Below, piece after piece: positions 1-12,613 of a DNA stretch of 64,000 bases. The first letter of the stretch is position 1. Each line of letters opens with the position of its first letter. The stretch spans positions 92,813 through 156,812 of the forward strand of contig NW_022985176.1 of NCBI RefSeq assembly GCF_010093535.1. The letters run 5' to 3'. This DNA comes from Lindgomyces ingoldianus (taxonomy: Eukaryota; Ascomycota; Dothideomycetes; Pleosporales; Lindgomycetaceae). The notes beneath the pieces are model-generated. The model had not been told where the DNA came from. It did not search any database and was given only the letters and a program-made list of their open reading frames with translations. A program made the position numbers and the translations under genes.

Positions 1-333
1 GTTTTCACACAGAACACCCTTTAGAAGGTGTGTTTAACATTTAGTTTATTCTTTACATAGACTAAGTAGTATATAGCTTTCTAAAGAGCTATAATACTAT
101 TTATATATCTTGCACTATATATACCTCTAATCCTGTCTAACAGGACTGTTTAATCTGGCTACTATACTGCTGCATATAGGGCAAACTATAATCTAGTTGC
201 TCTACCTTTCTCTATTAGCCTAATAGCTATTACTTAGGACTGTACACCCTACTGTTAGCCCCTTTTTTTCTGTCTTATTCCCACCTATGAACATTAACAA
301 CCTAAGTGCTTCTATAAAGCAAGAATTGTAACA
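1..333 (+). repeat. 5' LTR of element A (partial)
   Basis: Aligns base by base with 18946-19276, ending in the same TTGTAACA. The first ~260 bp of the full LTR lie left of the window. A TATA-like stretch (CACTATATATACC near 112-126) is shared with the LTRs of D. Compared with the 3' LTR, this copy carries extra C-to-T and G-to-A changes, for example TGACCCGGCC in the 3' copy against TAATCTGGCT here. Confidence 0.9.
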
Positions 334-499
334 TTAAACACTACTCTTTCTAAAAAAGTATAACTACTTAACACAACTTAGATACAAACATAGCCCACGC
401 AGCTCTATTAGGGTCTACAGAGATTCTAACTTAAAGTAAAGCTGTTTTAGCAAAATAAATTAATACTATTTAGAATAATATTAAGAAACTCTAATAAAT

Positions 500-2732
500 T
501 AGTAAAAAAGTTAGTAAACTAGTAAGTCTTTAACAAAAAGTTACAAGCTTTTACTACAAAGTAATAGAATTACAGAACTTTTTTAGACCTACAAGTCTCT
601 AGGAAGCTACAAGCTATGCCTACTAAATATATAAACTATAAGTAGAACTAGCTAAGCTCTAGAATATCTTAACTAACAAAGTAAGTGTTATAGCTAAAAA
701 GGCCTTAAGACTAGCCTTTTTAAAGCCTTTTAAAAATTACTTAAAGACCTCTACTTATTCTTTACAAGATGCCGCCTCTATATACAATATAATAAAGGAG
801 CATTTTAGACTAACATAGAAATAATATCTTAGATAGAACTACACCTAGAAGGTCCCCCTGTAATTTAGTTCTAACTACATGCAGACAATTAGATAGACTT
901 TAAAGCTAACAGCACTACACTTACACTTAAAATAAAGGAAATGTTTAGTAGTATTAAAAACTTTAAAGAAGCTCTAACAGCTATTTATAAAACTTTAGAT
1001 AAAAAAAAGATTGCAGCAGACAGGCTAGATACTATAAAACAGGGCAATAGCTTAGTCTAGAGCTATGCAGCACACTTTAGAGAACAACAGGCTATCTGTA
1101 GATAGACAGACTAAAAAGCCCTCTACTGCATGTTCTATAATAGACTAAATAACAAAGTAAAAGATAAATTTATGTATAATAATAAGCTAACTACTCTTAA
1201 AAACCTTATTATGTAAGCAAGAACTTATAATAACTGCTATAAAAAACATAAAAGAGAAAAAAAGTATAAAAAAACTCCTTAGAAGCTAGAGTTCCTTCTA
1301 AAAAAAAAAAGCCTTTATAATATAATAAAAATCTAATAAACCTTAGTTATATAAAACATATATAAAGCCCCCTTTTAAAAAAGAACTAAGTTCTAGGACG
1401 CAATAAGCTACCTTTAATAAAAAAAATAATAAAAGTAGTTAAAAAATAAGGCCTACTTAAACTATAAAAAAGTAGGACACTTCTACTAAAACTGCCTAGA
1501 CTCCTAAAAGAGGGAGAATAAAAATACTACTATAATAATAAAAACTATTATTGCTAAATACAGCCTTACAGACAGGGAAATATTAGAAAGACTAAATAAT
1601 AGACTCTACTAGTAATATAGAGAAAACTACTCTTTAAACAACTATTTTAAAGTGTATTAAAAAGTAGCTATTTAAGACTTTAGTAGCTTAAACATAGTAT
1701 TATAAGACCTTATAATTTTTAAAAAATATAGAGAAAAGACTTAAATCTAAGGATATATTATAAATGTTTAAAAGGGAGAAGAACAGTTCCCTCTCTATAA
1801 CTAGACCTCTAGCACTTTAGCAAGAGAACTTTCCTAACAGTTTTAGAAATGTAAATGCTAGAAGTGCAGCCTATAGCATAACTACTTAAGTTACTGTATA
1901 GTTATGCTCTACTAGATAAACATTAGTAACAATTACCTTACATTTAACATAATAAGGTAAATAGCTAGAGTTAAGTATAATATTATAGATAAAAAAAATA
2001 ATAGCAGTTTTTTATTAAGATCTAAGATTAAAAACTAGAAGGACTAAGTAAACTTACTAGGTTTAAAGTACTAAAGCTAGTACTTAGAAAACCTAACACA
2101 CTACTTCTAAGCCTTATAATTAGTAGAAAAGCTCTAGTAATGCAGTAGAACTACAAACAGTGTACACTCTGCAGAAGTAACGCCTATAGCATAGACAATT
2201 GCTAATAGAAAGGGCACCCTGTACAGCTAGTACAGACACAAGAATACCTACAGTAGACTTAGAAGAGCCCCCTTAATACCCTACATAGACCTAACAATTG
2301 TCTATACCCCTAGTACTTGTGCACACAGCGCTACTGTGTAAAGCATTAGGACAACAAACATTAAGCAGGCTAGTAGCCTACATAGGAGAAGAAACATAAT
2401 AGGTGCCTATAGCAAGGGACAGCCTCTGCCTGCAAAAACATAAACTGCTACACTTGTTAGACTGCCCCTCTCTATAAACAAGAAAGATAGGTAAAGTGTA
2501 AAGAATAAAATAACTACTAGTTTAACTATTTCTAGTAAAAGGTAGGAAAAAGAGAAGACTATCTAACTTTACACTACCTAGTTAAAGATTATAAGTGTAA
2601 AGCAGCTAACTGCTGCAATTAAGAACACTAGATTTATAAAGAAAAAAGAAATAAGTTTAAAAATAACTTATAAGATATTAACTTCTATCCTTTTTTAAAT
2701 AAGGAAGTCCTTTATAATATATTAGCCCTAGT
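500..2732 (+). pseudogene. gag: Element A gag, with Cys/His-rich spacer before protease (RIP-broken)
   Basis: A plus-strand frame broken only by TAA/TAG covers a capsid-like part (about 720-1300; fragments such as SYAAHFREQQAICR). A CCHC zinc knuckle follows near 1447-1495, read as LNYKKVGHFY*NC with two cysteines changed to tyrosine. After the knuckle, 1.2 kb lead to the protease and carry more Cys/His clusters (for example CVKHQDNKH near 2332 and YKCKAANCC near 2590), matched in D and E. The start is uncertain because RIP has removed start signals. The reading frame continues at 4157 after the TRIM insertion. Confidence 0.8.
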
Positions 2733-3012
2733 TGTAACAATCCTTATGAATCGTTCCATCTTGGATGGCCCGGAAGGCCCCCGTATCGGCCCCGACCTCG
2801 ACCTGGCCCCGACCCCTGCTGTTACCCCTATTCCCTCATGTATTTAGTCGCACCTTGCCCCTGTAGCTAGCTTGGTAGTTTTCTGATATCCTACGTACAA
2901 GGCCTATAGGTGTTATTAGTATTCCCAGGTCTCTAAGTCCCCACGCACTTCTATATGCCTCTAAGTAGATTTATACCGCATTTAGACCCATTGTCTTGCC
3001 TACGCTGTTACA
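2733..3012 (+). repeat. Left LTR of TRIM-like element
   Basis: 280 bp starting TGTAACAATCC and ending CTGTTACA. The outer half is GC-rich and unmutated (many CCG/TCG), while the inner half shows C-to-T changes relative to the right LTR. Confidence 0.9.
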
Positions 3013-3871
3013 TTATATTAGAAAACTTACTTTTGCTAGTAACAGCCTTATTACAATATTGCATTAATTGTCTGTTTAACTATGTCTAAGCCTAAGACGT
3101 GTCTAATTTAGTTTAGGTTGCAATCCTCTACACTGTTACATTAAATTACTTAGTTTATAAACTAGATCCTATTAACCTCTAGTTAACTAAAGCCTTTAGG
3201 TTTAGAACTTCCTATCCCCTGCAATTAGAATTGCCTTTAGAAAAGTTGCATAGAGGCGCTAAAGTAAAAACTTAGAGACTACTAATAACTTATTAGAATT
3301 AGAGGCAACTGCTAATGTCTAACTAACTACTCTTTAACCCTAGAGTTAAAGCACGCTTTAGGTAAGGCAAGCCTCTAAAGTTAATAAACAATCTATGTTA
3401 ACAGCTAAACCTGCTTTAGCAGGACCTAAAGCTAGCCCTACCTAATTTAGACTTAAGCCACAGCAACATGTCCTAATAAACCTTAATTAACTACTAAATC
3501 ACCCCTAATAATGCCTTAAATTATCCCTACTACCTTAATAGCAAGAGACTTTTAAGGCACCCCTAACAATACCTAAATGTTACCTTACTAAACGCACACT
3601 AAAGATTAATAACTACACAGATAGCAAGAAGCAATTAGTAAGCCTTAATTATTAACAGGCTGTGCATCTATACAGATCACTATTAGAGCAGGCACGCACG
3701 CATGGCGTTTGGTTTAGAGGACACTGCTGGTAGTGCGGAGGAATAATTTGGAGCAAGGACACCTAGCTAAATCAGACTAGTTTTAGTTTAAGAAGGCAGA
3801 GGACATAACAGTAATACTTTGTACTATAATTACTACTAATAGGGACTATTAGTCTACAGAGGGGGGGGTAG

Positions 3872-4151
3872 TGTAACAATCCTTATAAATTGTTCCATCT
3901 TAGATGGCCTAGAAGGCCCCTGTATTAGCCCTAACCTCAACCTGGCCCTAACCCCTGCTGTTACCCCTATTCCCTCATGTATTTAGTTGCACCTCGCCCC
4001 TGTAGCTAGCTCAGTAGTTTTCTGATATCCTACGTACAAGGCCTATAGGTGTCACTAGTATTCCCAGGTCTCTAAGTCCCCACGCACTCCCATATGCCTC
4101 TAAGTGGATTCATACCGCATTCAGACCCATTGTCTTGCCTGCGCCGTTACA
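3872..4151 (+). repeat. Right LTR of TRIM-like element
   Basis: 280 bp matching 2733-3012. Its inner half is mutated (TCG to TTG, CCG to CTG or CTA) and its outer ~75 bp keep CCG, TCA and CCA, the mirror image of the left LTR. Confidence 0.9.
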
Positions 4152-4156
4152 CTAGT

Positions 4157-4636
4157 TATAGTAGGATAAGGGGCAGGACACAGTCTAACTACCACCTTTA
4201 TGTATAAAGGACAGTTAGGGCTGGCCCTTATAGACAGCAGATGCACCTTTACTGTAATAGACAAAAGTTAAGTAGAATAACAAAGCATTTTATTCTAAAT
4301 TAAAATAAACTTGTTTAAGGTAACCTTAGCTAACACATTATTAATAAAGTACAGCAAAAGATAAATTAACCTAGAAACATATAAAAAGAACCTTAATACT
4401 CTAAACACAAGAGACTAAAAATTTGTAAACATAATTTTAGAATATAATTAGCTTAGAAAACATAATCTTGTAATTAATTAGAGAATAATAACTATAAAAA
4501 CTTTAGACAACTACGCACACATAACCTAGTTAGCATGCTATAATAATTAATACCTAGTCTACAAGTAAGCAAAATAAGGTAGTAGTTACTACCCTAAGAA
4601 AAGAAAACCTTAGAAGTTCCCCTATTAAAAACTTAA
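4157..4636 (+). pseudogene. Element A aspartic protease relic
   Basis: The frame re-opens after the TRIM. A retropepsin active-site-like string is readable at about 4225-4262 (ALIDSRCTFTVID, where the family has D-S/T-G). D has the same motif at about 22590 (ALINSRCTFTAI). A glycine-to-arginine change after DS is what RIP of GGA to AGA would give, but that is inferred. The segment ends where element B inserts. Confidence 0.75.
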
Positions 4637-4641
4637 AGCAT

Positions 4642-4959
4642 TGTCACGGTATCCTCCCCAGATCCCAGACATAACTGTATTAGACGTGTACTAGAGTATT
4701 ATTAGTGCACGTCTAACACAAACACAACACAACACAGACATAAACTTAAGCATAAACCGCCTTAACACTAACTAAACTTAGAATAGGCTTAATTTATACT
4801 TAAAGCGCTTAGACTTTTAAGCTAAGTATTTAATTACTAATTTTCTTCTAAACTTTTCTATTCTTTACATAACATCTTGTACTTACTATAATACCTTACA
4901 TAGTAATTAAACTAGACCTTTGTAAAGCTTTATAACCTTACTTATACATAATTATTACA
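4642..4959 (+). repeat. 5' LTR of element B
   Basis: 318 bp. The first ~50 bp (TGTCACGGTATCC...) keep CCA, CGG and TCA; the remainder is strongly AT-shifted relative to the 3' LTR. Confidence 0.92.
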
Positions 4960-6240
4960 TTATGTTATGTTAAAACTTTAGCTAAGAATAGCCTCTAAAT
5001 TTAATCTAATAAGCTTAGTACTTATATAACTTTAAGCTATTAAAGTAAGCTAAGAAGCCTTTTAAAAAGCACTTACTTTATAAAAAAGCTGCTACATTAC
5101 AAGCTTAAAAGCTTTTTAAATAGACTTTAATAAACAGCTTTATGTTATTAAGTAGTCTATTTCTGCTTTAACTTTTATTATAGTAGTAAGAACTAAAAAC
5201 TTACTAGCCTTAAAGCTTACTTAGAAGTCTAGAGATAGCTTAACTTTTTTTTATTTAACACTGCCTACAACTTATAACCCTTTTAACTTAGTAATAAAAT
5301 CTAACTAACTTCCTAATCCCCTACTGTTTAACAGAAAATAGAAAGACTTACCTTCCTTTCTACACAAGCTTTAATATAAACTTAAAGAAAACATAGACTA
5401 ATTCCTCTTTAAACGCTTCTAGTTACTATATGCCTACTCTTAACTTAACTATAACATAACAGCCTTAATTAACTTACTAATAAATAAGAATATTATTAAC
5501 CTAGATTAATTTATAGTGTTTTTATAAGTAACTTATAAAGACTTAAATAAAAAGTTAATAGCTTTAAGTTGCCTAAACACTTTATAATAAAAAAAAAAAG
5601 CTTTATCTTACACTTTACTAAGTTCTACTAACTTACATTTAATATAGGCTTAAATAAGATAGGTCTAATTATAGCTTTATATAACTCTCTCTTAACTAAA
5701 CTGTAACACGCTATAGTAGGAGAACCCCTCCTAAACAACCTTAACACGTATGTAAACCTAATTGCTACCTATAATAATAACATAAGGTTCCTCTCTATAT
5801 AAGCTCTAATACGCCCCTAAACTAGCGCAGTTGCAAATAAAGACTCTAACATAATAAAAATTAATTTAAATTATGCTTTAGTTAGTTCTAAAAAGCGTAA
5901 AAATTATAAAAAAAAAAGTTAATGCTTTAAGTGTAGTAAGCATAGTTATATTTTTTAAAACTACTTTATTCTTTTTTCTTAAGTCTACGTAAGTAGCGCT
6001 GCTAGCACTTATTAAAAATTCTTACTATTTTAATTTTGTTTTTGTAAAAGCTTTAACTTATATTTAAGCTTTAATCCCTCTTACTACTTTTAACATAGCT
6101 GCAGCTATAGCAGTAGAAGCCTATAAAAAGGCTTATTTTAGGGCTAAGTTACCCTCTAGGACTAATTTAACACTAGATTTTTACTAACCTATAGGCTAAG
6201 TCCCCTACTAATAACTAAAAGTACTAAGTTAATATTTCTA
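4960..6240 (+). pseudogene. gag: Element B gag relic
   Basis: AT-rich sequence with a plus-strand CCHC zinc knuckle at about 5922-5966, read as CFKCSKHSYIF*NY: Cys-X2-Cys is intact, the His is changed to Tyr and the last Cys to Tyr. The upstream capsid part is too mutated to delimit; the start is not resolvable. Confidence 0.7.
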
Positions 6241-9200
6241 TATATTTATAATAAGAAACTATATTAGCTTTAATATAAGCTCTTATTAACTTAGGAGTAA
6301 ATAGCATAAGTTACATTAACAGAGAACTAGCGCATAAACTAAATCTTTAATTAATACTGCTTACCTAAATAATTTACTTAACTAAATTTAATAAAAAATA
6401 ACTTAAAAAAGGTTTTATCTTTTGTACTATAACTATTATAATTACTTACTAACACTATAAGGAGTAGATTAAGCTTTATGTAATAAACATAAGATGTTAT
6501 AACCTAATCCTAGAATAACTATAGCTATATTAGCATAAGGTTGCCTTTAATTACTAAGAGTAAGTTTTAAACTTTAACTTTTTTTAATGCTAAGATGTAT
6601 ACTTATGCTTACACCTAAATAACACCTAAGTAGCACTTAATACAGAAGGTCTCTAGACCTACTTTTTAATAACTTAGAAAAAAACTACTTAAGTAAAGCT
6701 AATAAGCTAGGCCTTTTACTAAGATAAGCTATATAAAATAATTTAATAACTGCCTAAACTTAAAAAAAAGAAAGCCTTTAAAAAATTTTTACTTACTTAA
6801 TTTAAACATAAACTAGGACTTAAACAGCAGATAGACATCTGCTATATAAGACCTGCCCTATTTATAACCCTAGCTTAATAACTAGATTATAAAATCTACA
6901 TAGTTATAATTTCTAATATAGACTAAGCTTTAGCTCCCTAAAAACGCACTAACTTAAAGATAATAGTTCTTTAAAACTACTATAACTTATTACATGTCTT
7001 TTTTTTAGATAAGTTTAATAAGCTTTTAATATAATGTTTATATAATTACTAGATAACTCTTAAGCCTAGTAAACAACCTAGTTATAGGCTACTATATAAG
7101 ATGTTACTAAATAAATTAAAAGTGCTCTAAAAATACCTTAATAAGAACTTAGAAAAAAAGTTTATTTAAGCTAGCTCCTTACTAGTAGTGTTACTTATAC
7201 TATTTATAAAGAAACCTAAGGGTAGGCTTTAATTCTATATTAACTACTAAAGACTAAATACTGTTACTATTAAGAAGTAATACTTAATTTCTTTTTTATA
7301 AAAAACTCTAAGCTAACTAAGTAAAGTAAAGTATTTTATAAAGTTAGATATTATTACTGCCTTTAATAAGCTAAGAATAGTAAAAAGTAATAAGTAGCTA
7401 ATTATGTTTTAGACCTAATATAGACTATTTAAGTACCTAGTAATGCCCTTTAGCTTAGCTAACACGCTTAGTACTTTTTAACATTTTATAAACAACTTAC
7501 TCTAACCCTACCTAGACATGTTTTATACTGTGTATATTAATAATATTCTAATTTATAGTAATAGCCTTTTAGAGCATAAACAGCATGTACGCCTAGTGCT
7601 AAAAGCGATAGAAGAAGTAAGTCTATAACTTAATGTAGATAAATACAAGTTGTACTAATTAAAGGTTATGTATTTAAGATATATAATCTCTATAAATAGC
7701 ATCTAAATAGACCCTATTAAGGTTTAAACTGTGCTAGATTAGCAATACCTAAAGAACATAAAAGATGTTTAAGCCTTTATAAAATTTACTAACTTCTACT
7801 AATAATTTATTAATAACTTTTTATAGCTAGTAAGCTTTATAATTACACTTACTAAAAAAAAAATTTAATTTAACTTTAACTTAAATTACTAATAGTCTTT
7901 TAACTAGCTAAAGAAAGCCTTTACTAAAGCTCTAATACTTTACTACTTTAACTTTAAACTACTAATACTTGTAGAAGCTAATGCCTTAGACTACATAGTA
8001 GCAGGAGTTCTCTCCTAGACTAAGCTAGACAGGACTATTAGGCCTATTACATACTTCTTAAAAAGAATAAGCTCTATAGAAGGTAATTATAAAATCTATA
8101 ATAAGAAATTACTTGCTATAGTACACTACTTTAAATAATAGTAACTTAAACTAGAAGGTGCAGCGCATCTAATACAGGTCCTATCTAACTATAAGAACTT
8201 ATAGTACTTTACAACTATAAAATAACTTAGCTACTAATAAGCCTATTAGTTTAAATACCTATTTTATTTTAATTTTAAGATTACTTATTATCTTAGTTAA
8301 AATAAAGAGAAACTAGATGCCTTTATAAAGTAATCTTAAAATGTCTTTACTTAGAAAAAAGCATAAAAAGCTTAACACTAAACTCTACTTTAACTTAAGC
8401 TATTTTTAGACCTTAACTTAAATAAAATAAATTAGATAATTAATTAGATTATTACTAATAAGTATTTAAATAATAAATTTATCTAAGAAACTTTAGACCT
8501 GCTCTAAAACAGCGCTAGTTAGTTAAAAAAGGTAACACTAGCTAACTATAAAAACTAAAATAGTAAGCTATATTACTATAACTAACTTATAATTTTTAAT
8601 TTTAATAAACTAAAAATTAAACTACTCTAAATTATACATAACTTGCTTATTAGAGAACACCTAGGCAGAGAAAAGACTCTTAACCTACTATAGAGAGAGT
8701 ACTACTAGCCCTGCATGTTCTATACTGTACGCTAATATGTATTATGTTGCTATACTTGCTGTAAAGTAAAGGCTTTTTAAAAAAGGTATAATAGCCTACT
8801 TAAACTACTCCTAATCTTTAAATAAGCTTAGAAAGACATATTAATTAATTTTATTATAAACCTACTTTTATCTAAAGAGTATATAAATATTATAGTAGTT
8901 ATTAATTACTTAACTAAGTATTAACACCTAATACTATGTTTCTCTATAACTGCCCTTAATATAGCCTAGTTATTCTACTAATATGTATAAGTTTACTATA
9001 GCCTGCCTAATATAATTATATTAGACAGAGGTACGCAGTTTGTCTTAGCCTTCTAGAATAAACTTTATAAACAGCTTTAAATTATCCTTTATCTATCTAC
9101 AGCTTTTTACCTAAAGACTAACAGCTAGACTAAGAACATAAACACTATAATAAAATAAGTCTTATAAGTGTACACAAACTACTAGTAGAACAACTAGGTA

Positions 9201-9960
9201 AAATAGTTAGCTATAGTATAGTTTAAAGCTAATAACATAACATCTAAATTAACATAAGTATCTTTATTCTTAGTAAACTATAGATACTACCCCTAAATAA
9301 GATTTAAACTACTTTTAAATACCCCCTAACTAACTTATTAATCTATATAAGTAATAGATATAAATAAACTTATTAATAAAATCTAAAACATATCTAAATA
9401 TGTTTATAAAGAGCTTACATAGGCTTAAGCTCTTTAATAAAAGTACATAAACTAATTCTAAACTCCCACTCCTGCGTATGCAGCTAGCAAGAAGGTCTAG
9501 CTAAATGCTAGAAATATCTAAATAAACTAATAATTAAAGAAACTTAATTAGAAAAACTTTAGCCCCTTTATAGTAGCCTATATAGTTTTATTATATACTT
9601 ACTAATTAATCCTACCTAACAGCATAAAGATACACCCTGTGTTCTACGTATTATTGCTGCGCTAAGCAGCCTCTAAATCTAACTATCTACCTAAACAGCT
9701 AAACTTGCTACCTAAACCTGTTATTATAAATAACAAACTAAAATATGTTATAGAAGATGTTAAATAGATCTAGTTTAATAAGAAAAAACATATCTATAAA
9801 TACTTTATAAAATAGACTAGATATAACAAACTGTTATAAGAACCTATAAAAGCCTTATAAAAGAACTCTATAGTAACCTAATTCTACACCTAATACTTAT
9901 CTAAACTAAACCTGTACCCTAATAAAGACAACCTAATACTAGAACTACTAATGTAAAGGA
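6241..9960 (+). pseudogene. pol: Element B pol relic: protease, RT, RNase H, integrase, chromodomain
   Basis: Protease near 6271-6340 (ALINLGVNSISYINREL, family D-S-G-A). RT follows: FIKKPKGRL near 7210 and the catalytic YxDD box as VYINNILIYS near 7535-7562, with both Asp changed to Asn. RNase H near 7966-8020 (LVEANALDYIVAGVLS). Integrase near 8640-9350 has the REHLGREKT H2C2 region and LDRGTQF. A chromodomain is read near 9755-9895 (HIYKYFIK*TRYN). Stops are TAA/TAG only. The enzyme set would copy and integrate the element; here all domains have lost catalytic residues. Confidence 0.9.
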
Positions 9961-9986
9961 TTCCCTTTTTAATAAAGGAGGGGTAC

Positions 9987-10304
9987 TATCACAGTATCCT
10001 CCCTAGATCCTAGACATAACTATATTAAACGTGTACTAGAGTATTATTAGTGCACATCTAACATAAATATAACATAACATAGACATAAACTTAAGCATAA
10101 ACTACTTTAACACTAACTAAACTTAAAATAGGCTTAATTTATACCTAAAGCGCTTAGACTTCTAAGCTAAGTATTTAATTGCTAATTTTCTTTTAAACCT
10201 TTCTGTTCCTCACACAACGTCTTGTACCTACTATGATACCTTACATAGTAATTAAACTAGACCTCTGTGAAGCTCTATAACCTTACTCGTGCACAATCGT
10301 GACA
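9987..10304 (+). repeat. 3' LTR of element B
   Basis: 318 bp matching 4642-4959. The start is mutated (TATCACAG for TGTCACGG) while the last ~110 bp are unmutated (TTCCTCACACAACG, CTCGTGCACAATCGTGACA). Confidence 0.92.
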
Positions 10305-10309
10305 AGCAT

Positions 10310-10890
10310 AGGTAATAAGACTAATAAAAAAAGAACTTAAAAATTTTTTTTATAAAAAAATAAAAGCTAACAAAGATGTAGACTAGGTTAAGATCTTTAA
10401 GATTTAAAAGGAAAAGAGTATCCCTACTAAATATAAAGATTATAAGGATATGTTTAAGACATCTAAGAACCTAGAAGAATTACCCCTACATTAGCCTTAG
10501 GACTACGCTATCAATCTAATAAAAGACTATAACCTAAAAACACACAGGCTTTATCTTTTAACAAGAACACAAAAGAAAGCCTTACAGGAATATATAGACT
10601 AGATGCTAGCCTAAGGCTATATTTAAAAAAGCTACAGCCTAGTAGCTTTAGCAGTAGTTTTTGTAAAGAAAAAAGAAGGGAAGATACATGTCTATTAGGA
10701 CTATAGAACTCTAAACAAGAACATAATTAGAAACTAGTTTCCTCTACTAATTATATAAAACATTATAAATTAGCTAAAAGAAACCTAGTACTTTATAAAG
10801 TTTAATATGTAAGACAGATTTAATAAGATAAAAAAAAAAAAAGAGATAAGTAGCTTATAGTGTTTTAAACTCTATAAGGACTCTATAAAT
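10310..10890 (+). pseudogene. pol: Element A reverse transcriptase, first part
   Basis: Continuation of A's pol after element B. Gypsy RT signatures are readable near 10640-10740 (LVALAVVFVKKKEGKIHVY then DYRTLNKNII). The segment ends at GGLYK-like codons interrupted by the foldback transposon; joining 10892 to 11995 with one TA restores GLYKLLVMLFSLINA, the usual conserved RT block. Confidence 0.88.
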
Positions 10891-10892
10891 TA

Positions 10893-11992
10893 ACGTACTT
10901 CATGGGCGAGTTGCTCACACACCTAAGTTGCTTACTTTTGCTAAGACCCTACTAAACCACCCTTTCTACACTAATGCATTCCCTATAACACTACTTAGAC
11001 GCGCTAAAAGAATGTTAGATACAGCTTACGCTCTAAGCTTTTAAATAAGACATAAAACTCTTAAAGAAATATGCTATAGCTATGTACAAAGTCCTATAAA
11101 AAACAATAAATAACTATAGCACTAGACAACCTTTACAAGCTAATTCTACAGCTAAATTACAAAGGCTAGGTAATAAAAAGAAGTAGGTAATTATTAAGAC
11201 TATACTTAAGCTATATGCGTAAGGAATTTCCTCTTAAATAGCATTTATAGCTAATATAGCTAATTCTTTACGCGCTAAGCGTAATCTAGGCTATGTTTAC
11301 ATAAACTAGCTTAGTATATTTATAAAGTATTATTTAGAGCTTAAAGTAACATTTAAGCGTAAGTATAACTATAAGAGAGCTTTTTATAAAAGTCCTAAGG
11401 TAATTTAGAGCAGGTTTAGCCTTGTAGAGAATATTAAAGCTAAGTATAGCATCTAGAATAATAACACGTACAACTTTAGTAAAACAGAGTTTATAATTAG
11501 CTAGATATTTTTTAACTATACTTACACTTAAAACTTTACTTTAAGCTTTAAATAACACTTTATAAACATACTAGGCTAGTTTATATAAATATAGCCTAGA
11601 TTACACTTAGCGTGTAAAGAATTAGCTATATTAGCTATAAATGCTATCTAAGAGGAAATTCCTTGCGTATATAGCTTAAGTATAGTCTTAATAATTACCT
11701 GCTCTTTTTTATTGCCTAGCTTTTATAATTTAGCTGTAGAATTAGCTTATAAAAGTTGTCTAGTGCTATAGTTATTTATTATTTTTTATAAGACTTTACA
11801 CATAGCTACAGCACATTTTTTTAAAAGTTTTATGTCTTATTTAAAAGCTTAGAGTGTAAGCTATATCTAACATTCTTTTAGCGCGTCTAAGTAGTGTTGT
11901 AGGGAATGCATTAGTGTAGGAAGGGTGGTTTAGTAGGGTCTTAGCAAAAGTAAGCGACTCAGGTGTGTAAGCAACTTGCCCATGAAGTACGT
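10893..11992. mobile_element. Foldback (snap-back) derivative of the pogo/Fot1 family, in A's RT
   Basis: A 1100-bp insertion flanked by TA (10891-10892, 11993-11994). Its two arms, 10893-11367 and 11517-11992, are reverse complements of each other, separated by a ~149-bp loop. The terminal sequence ACGTACTTCATGGGCGAG is that of the full-length pogo copies, and the left arm plus loop match their 5' third up to the first DDE motif region (YNF then KTEF). The right arm is an inverted second copy of the same 5' region. The 3' two-thirds of the transposase are missing, so it is non-autonomous. Confidence 0.9.
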
Positions 11993-11994
11993 TA

Positions 11995-12398
11995 CTAGTA
12001 ATGCTGTTTAGCTTAATAAACGCTCTAGTAACATTTTAGCAAGTTATTAACACAGCCTTTAATCTATACCTTAACGTCTTTACCTTAGTATACCTAGATA
12101 ACGTCCTTATCTACTTAAAGAATAGCCTAGAAGACTACGTACAAAAGGTATAAAAAGTTCTAGAAAAGCTAAAAGAATATAGACTCTATCTACAGCTCTC
12201 TAAGTGTAAATTCTATGTTACTAAAACAGAATATTTAAAATTTATAATTAATAGTAAAGAAATAAAAATTAACTTAGCTAAAGTATAAAAGGTACTTAAA
12301 TAGCTAGAACTTATAATAGTTAAGAAAGTTAAAGGATTCCTTAGACTATTAGAATACATTAGATAAATAATTAAGGACTACTTAAAAATTACTATACC
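11995..12398 (+). pseudogene. pol: Element A reverse transcriptase, second part
   Basis: Readable RT core including the YxDD box as VYLDNVLIY (about 12095-12120, second Asp changed to Asn) and LQLSKCKFYVTKTEYL. Comparatively few stops. The frame runs to the insertion point of element C at 12398 and resumes at 14261 (KITIP then LINATTKE). Confidence 0.9.
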
Positions 12399-12613
12399 TG
12401 TGACGGTGCTGCTTGTCAAGCTCCGCTGCTAGTCACATGATCTCGCTAAGGGTTAAGCGAGCGCGCTAGCGCCTTGGCGCTGCGCAAGCTTTTCTCTCGC
12501 GAAAACCCTTCGCCTCCTTCACTCCCCGTCCTAGTTTAGCTGAAATAGAGCCGACCTACTCTGCCATGCTTCCCCAGCTCCATACAGTCGTAGAGACAGT
12601 GCTTGTCATCACA
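12399..12613 (+). repeat. 5' LTR of element C
   Basis: 215 bp, TGTGACGG to ATCACA; about 98.6% identical by eye to 14046-14260. It contains hairpin-prone GCGAGCGCGCTAGCGCC. Confidence 0.93.

Larger units (their letters stand above)
2733..4151 (+). mobile_element. TRIM-like non-autonomous LTR element inside A
   Basis: Two 280-bp LTRs (TGTAACAATCC...GTTACA) flank 859 bp with no recognisable protein. The insertion is bounded by the 5-bp duplication CTAGT (2728-2732 and 4152-4156). A polypurine tract (CTACAGAGGGGGGGGTAG, 3854-3871) precedes the right LTR and sets plus orientation. Total length of 1.4 kb, absence of gag/pol and clean LTR ends fit a TRIM. It must be mobilised by another element's enzymes; which one is unknown. 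It splits A between the gag spacer and protease. Confidence 0.9.
4642..10304 (+). mobile_element. Element B: complete but RIP-degraded chromovirus, nested in A
   Basis: Two 318-bp LTRs (4642-4959, 9987-10304) with TGTCACGG/CGTGACA ends flank a gag-pol interior, and AGCAT is duplicated on both sides (4637-4641, 10305-10309). A polypurine tract (AAAGGAGGGG, about 9974-9983) precedes the 3' LTR. Total length 5.66 kb is typical for a gypsy element. Domain order gag knuckle, protease, RT, RNase H, integrase, chromodomain places it with chromoviruses. Its LTR and protein fragments differ from those of A, D and E, so it is a separate family. Confidence 0.93.
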
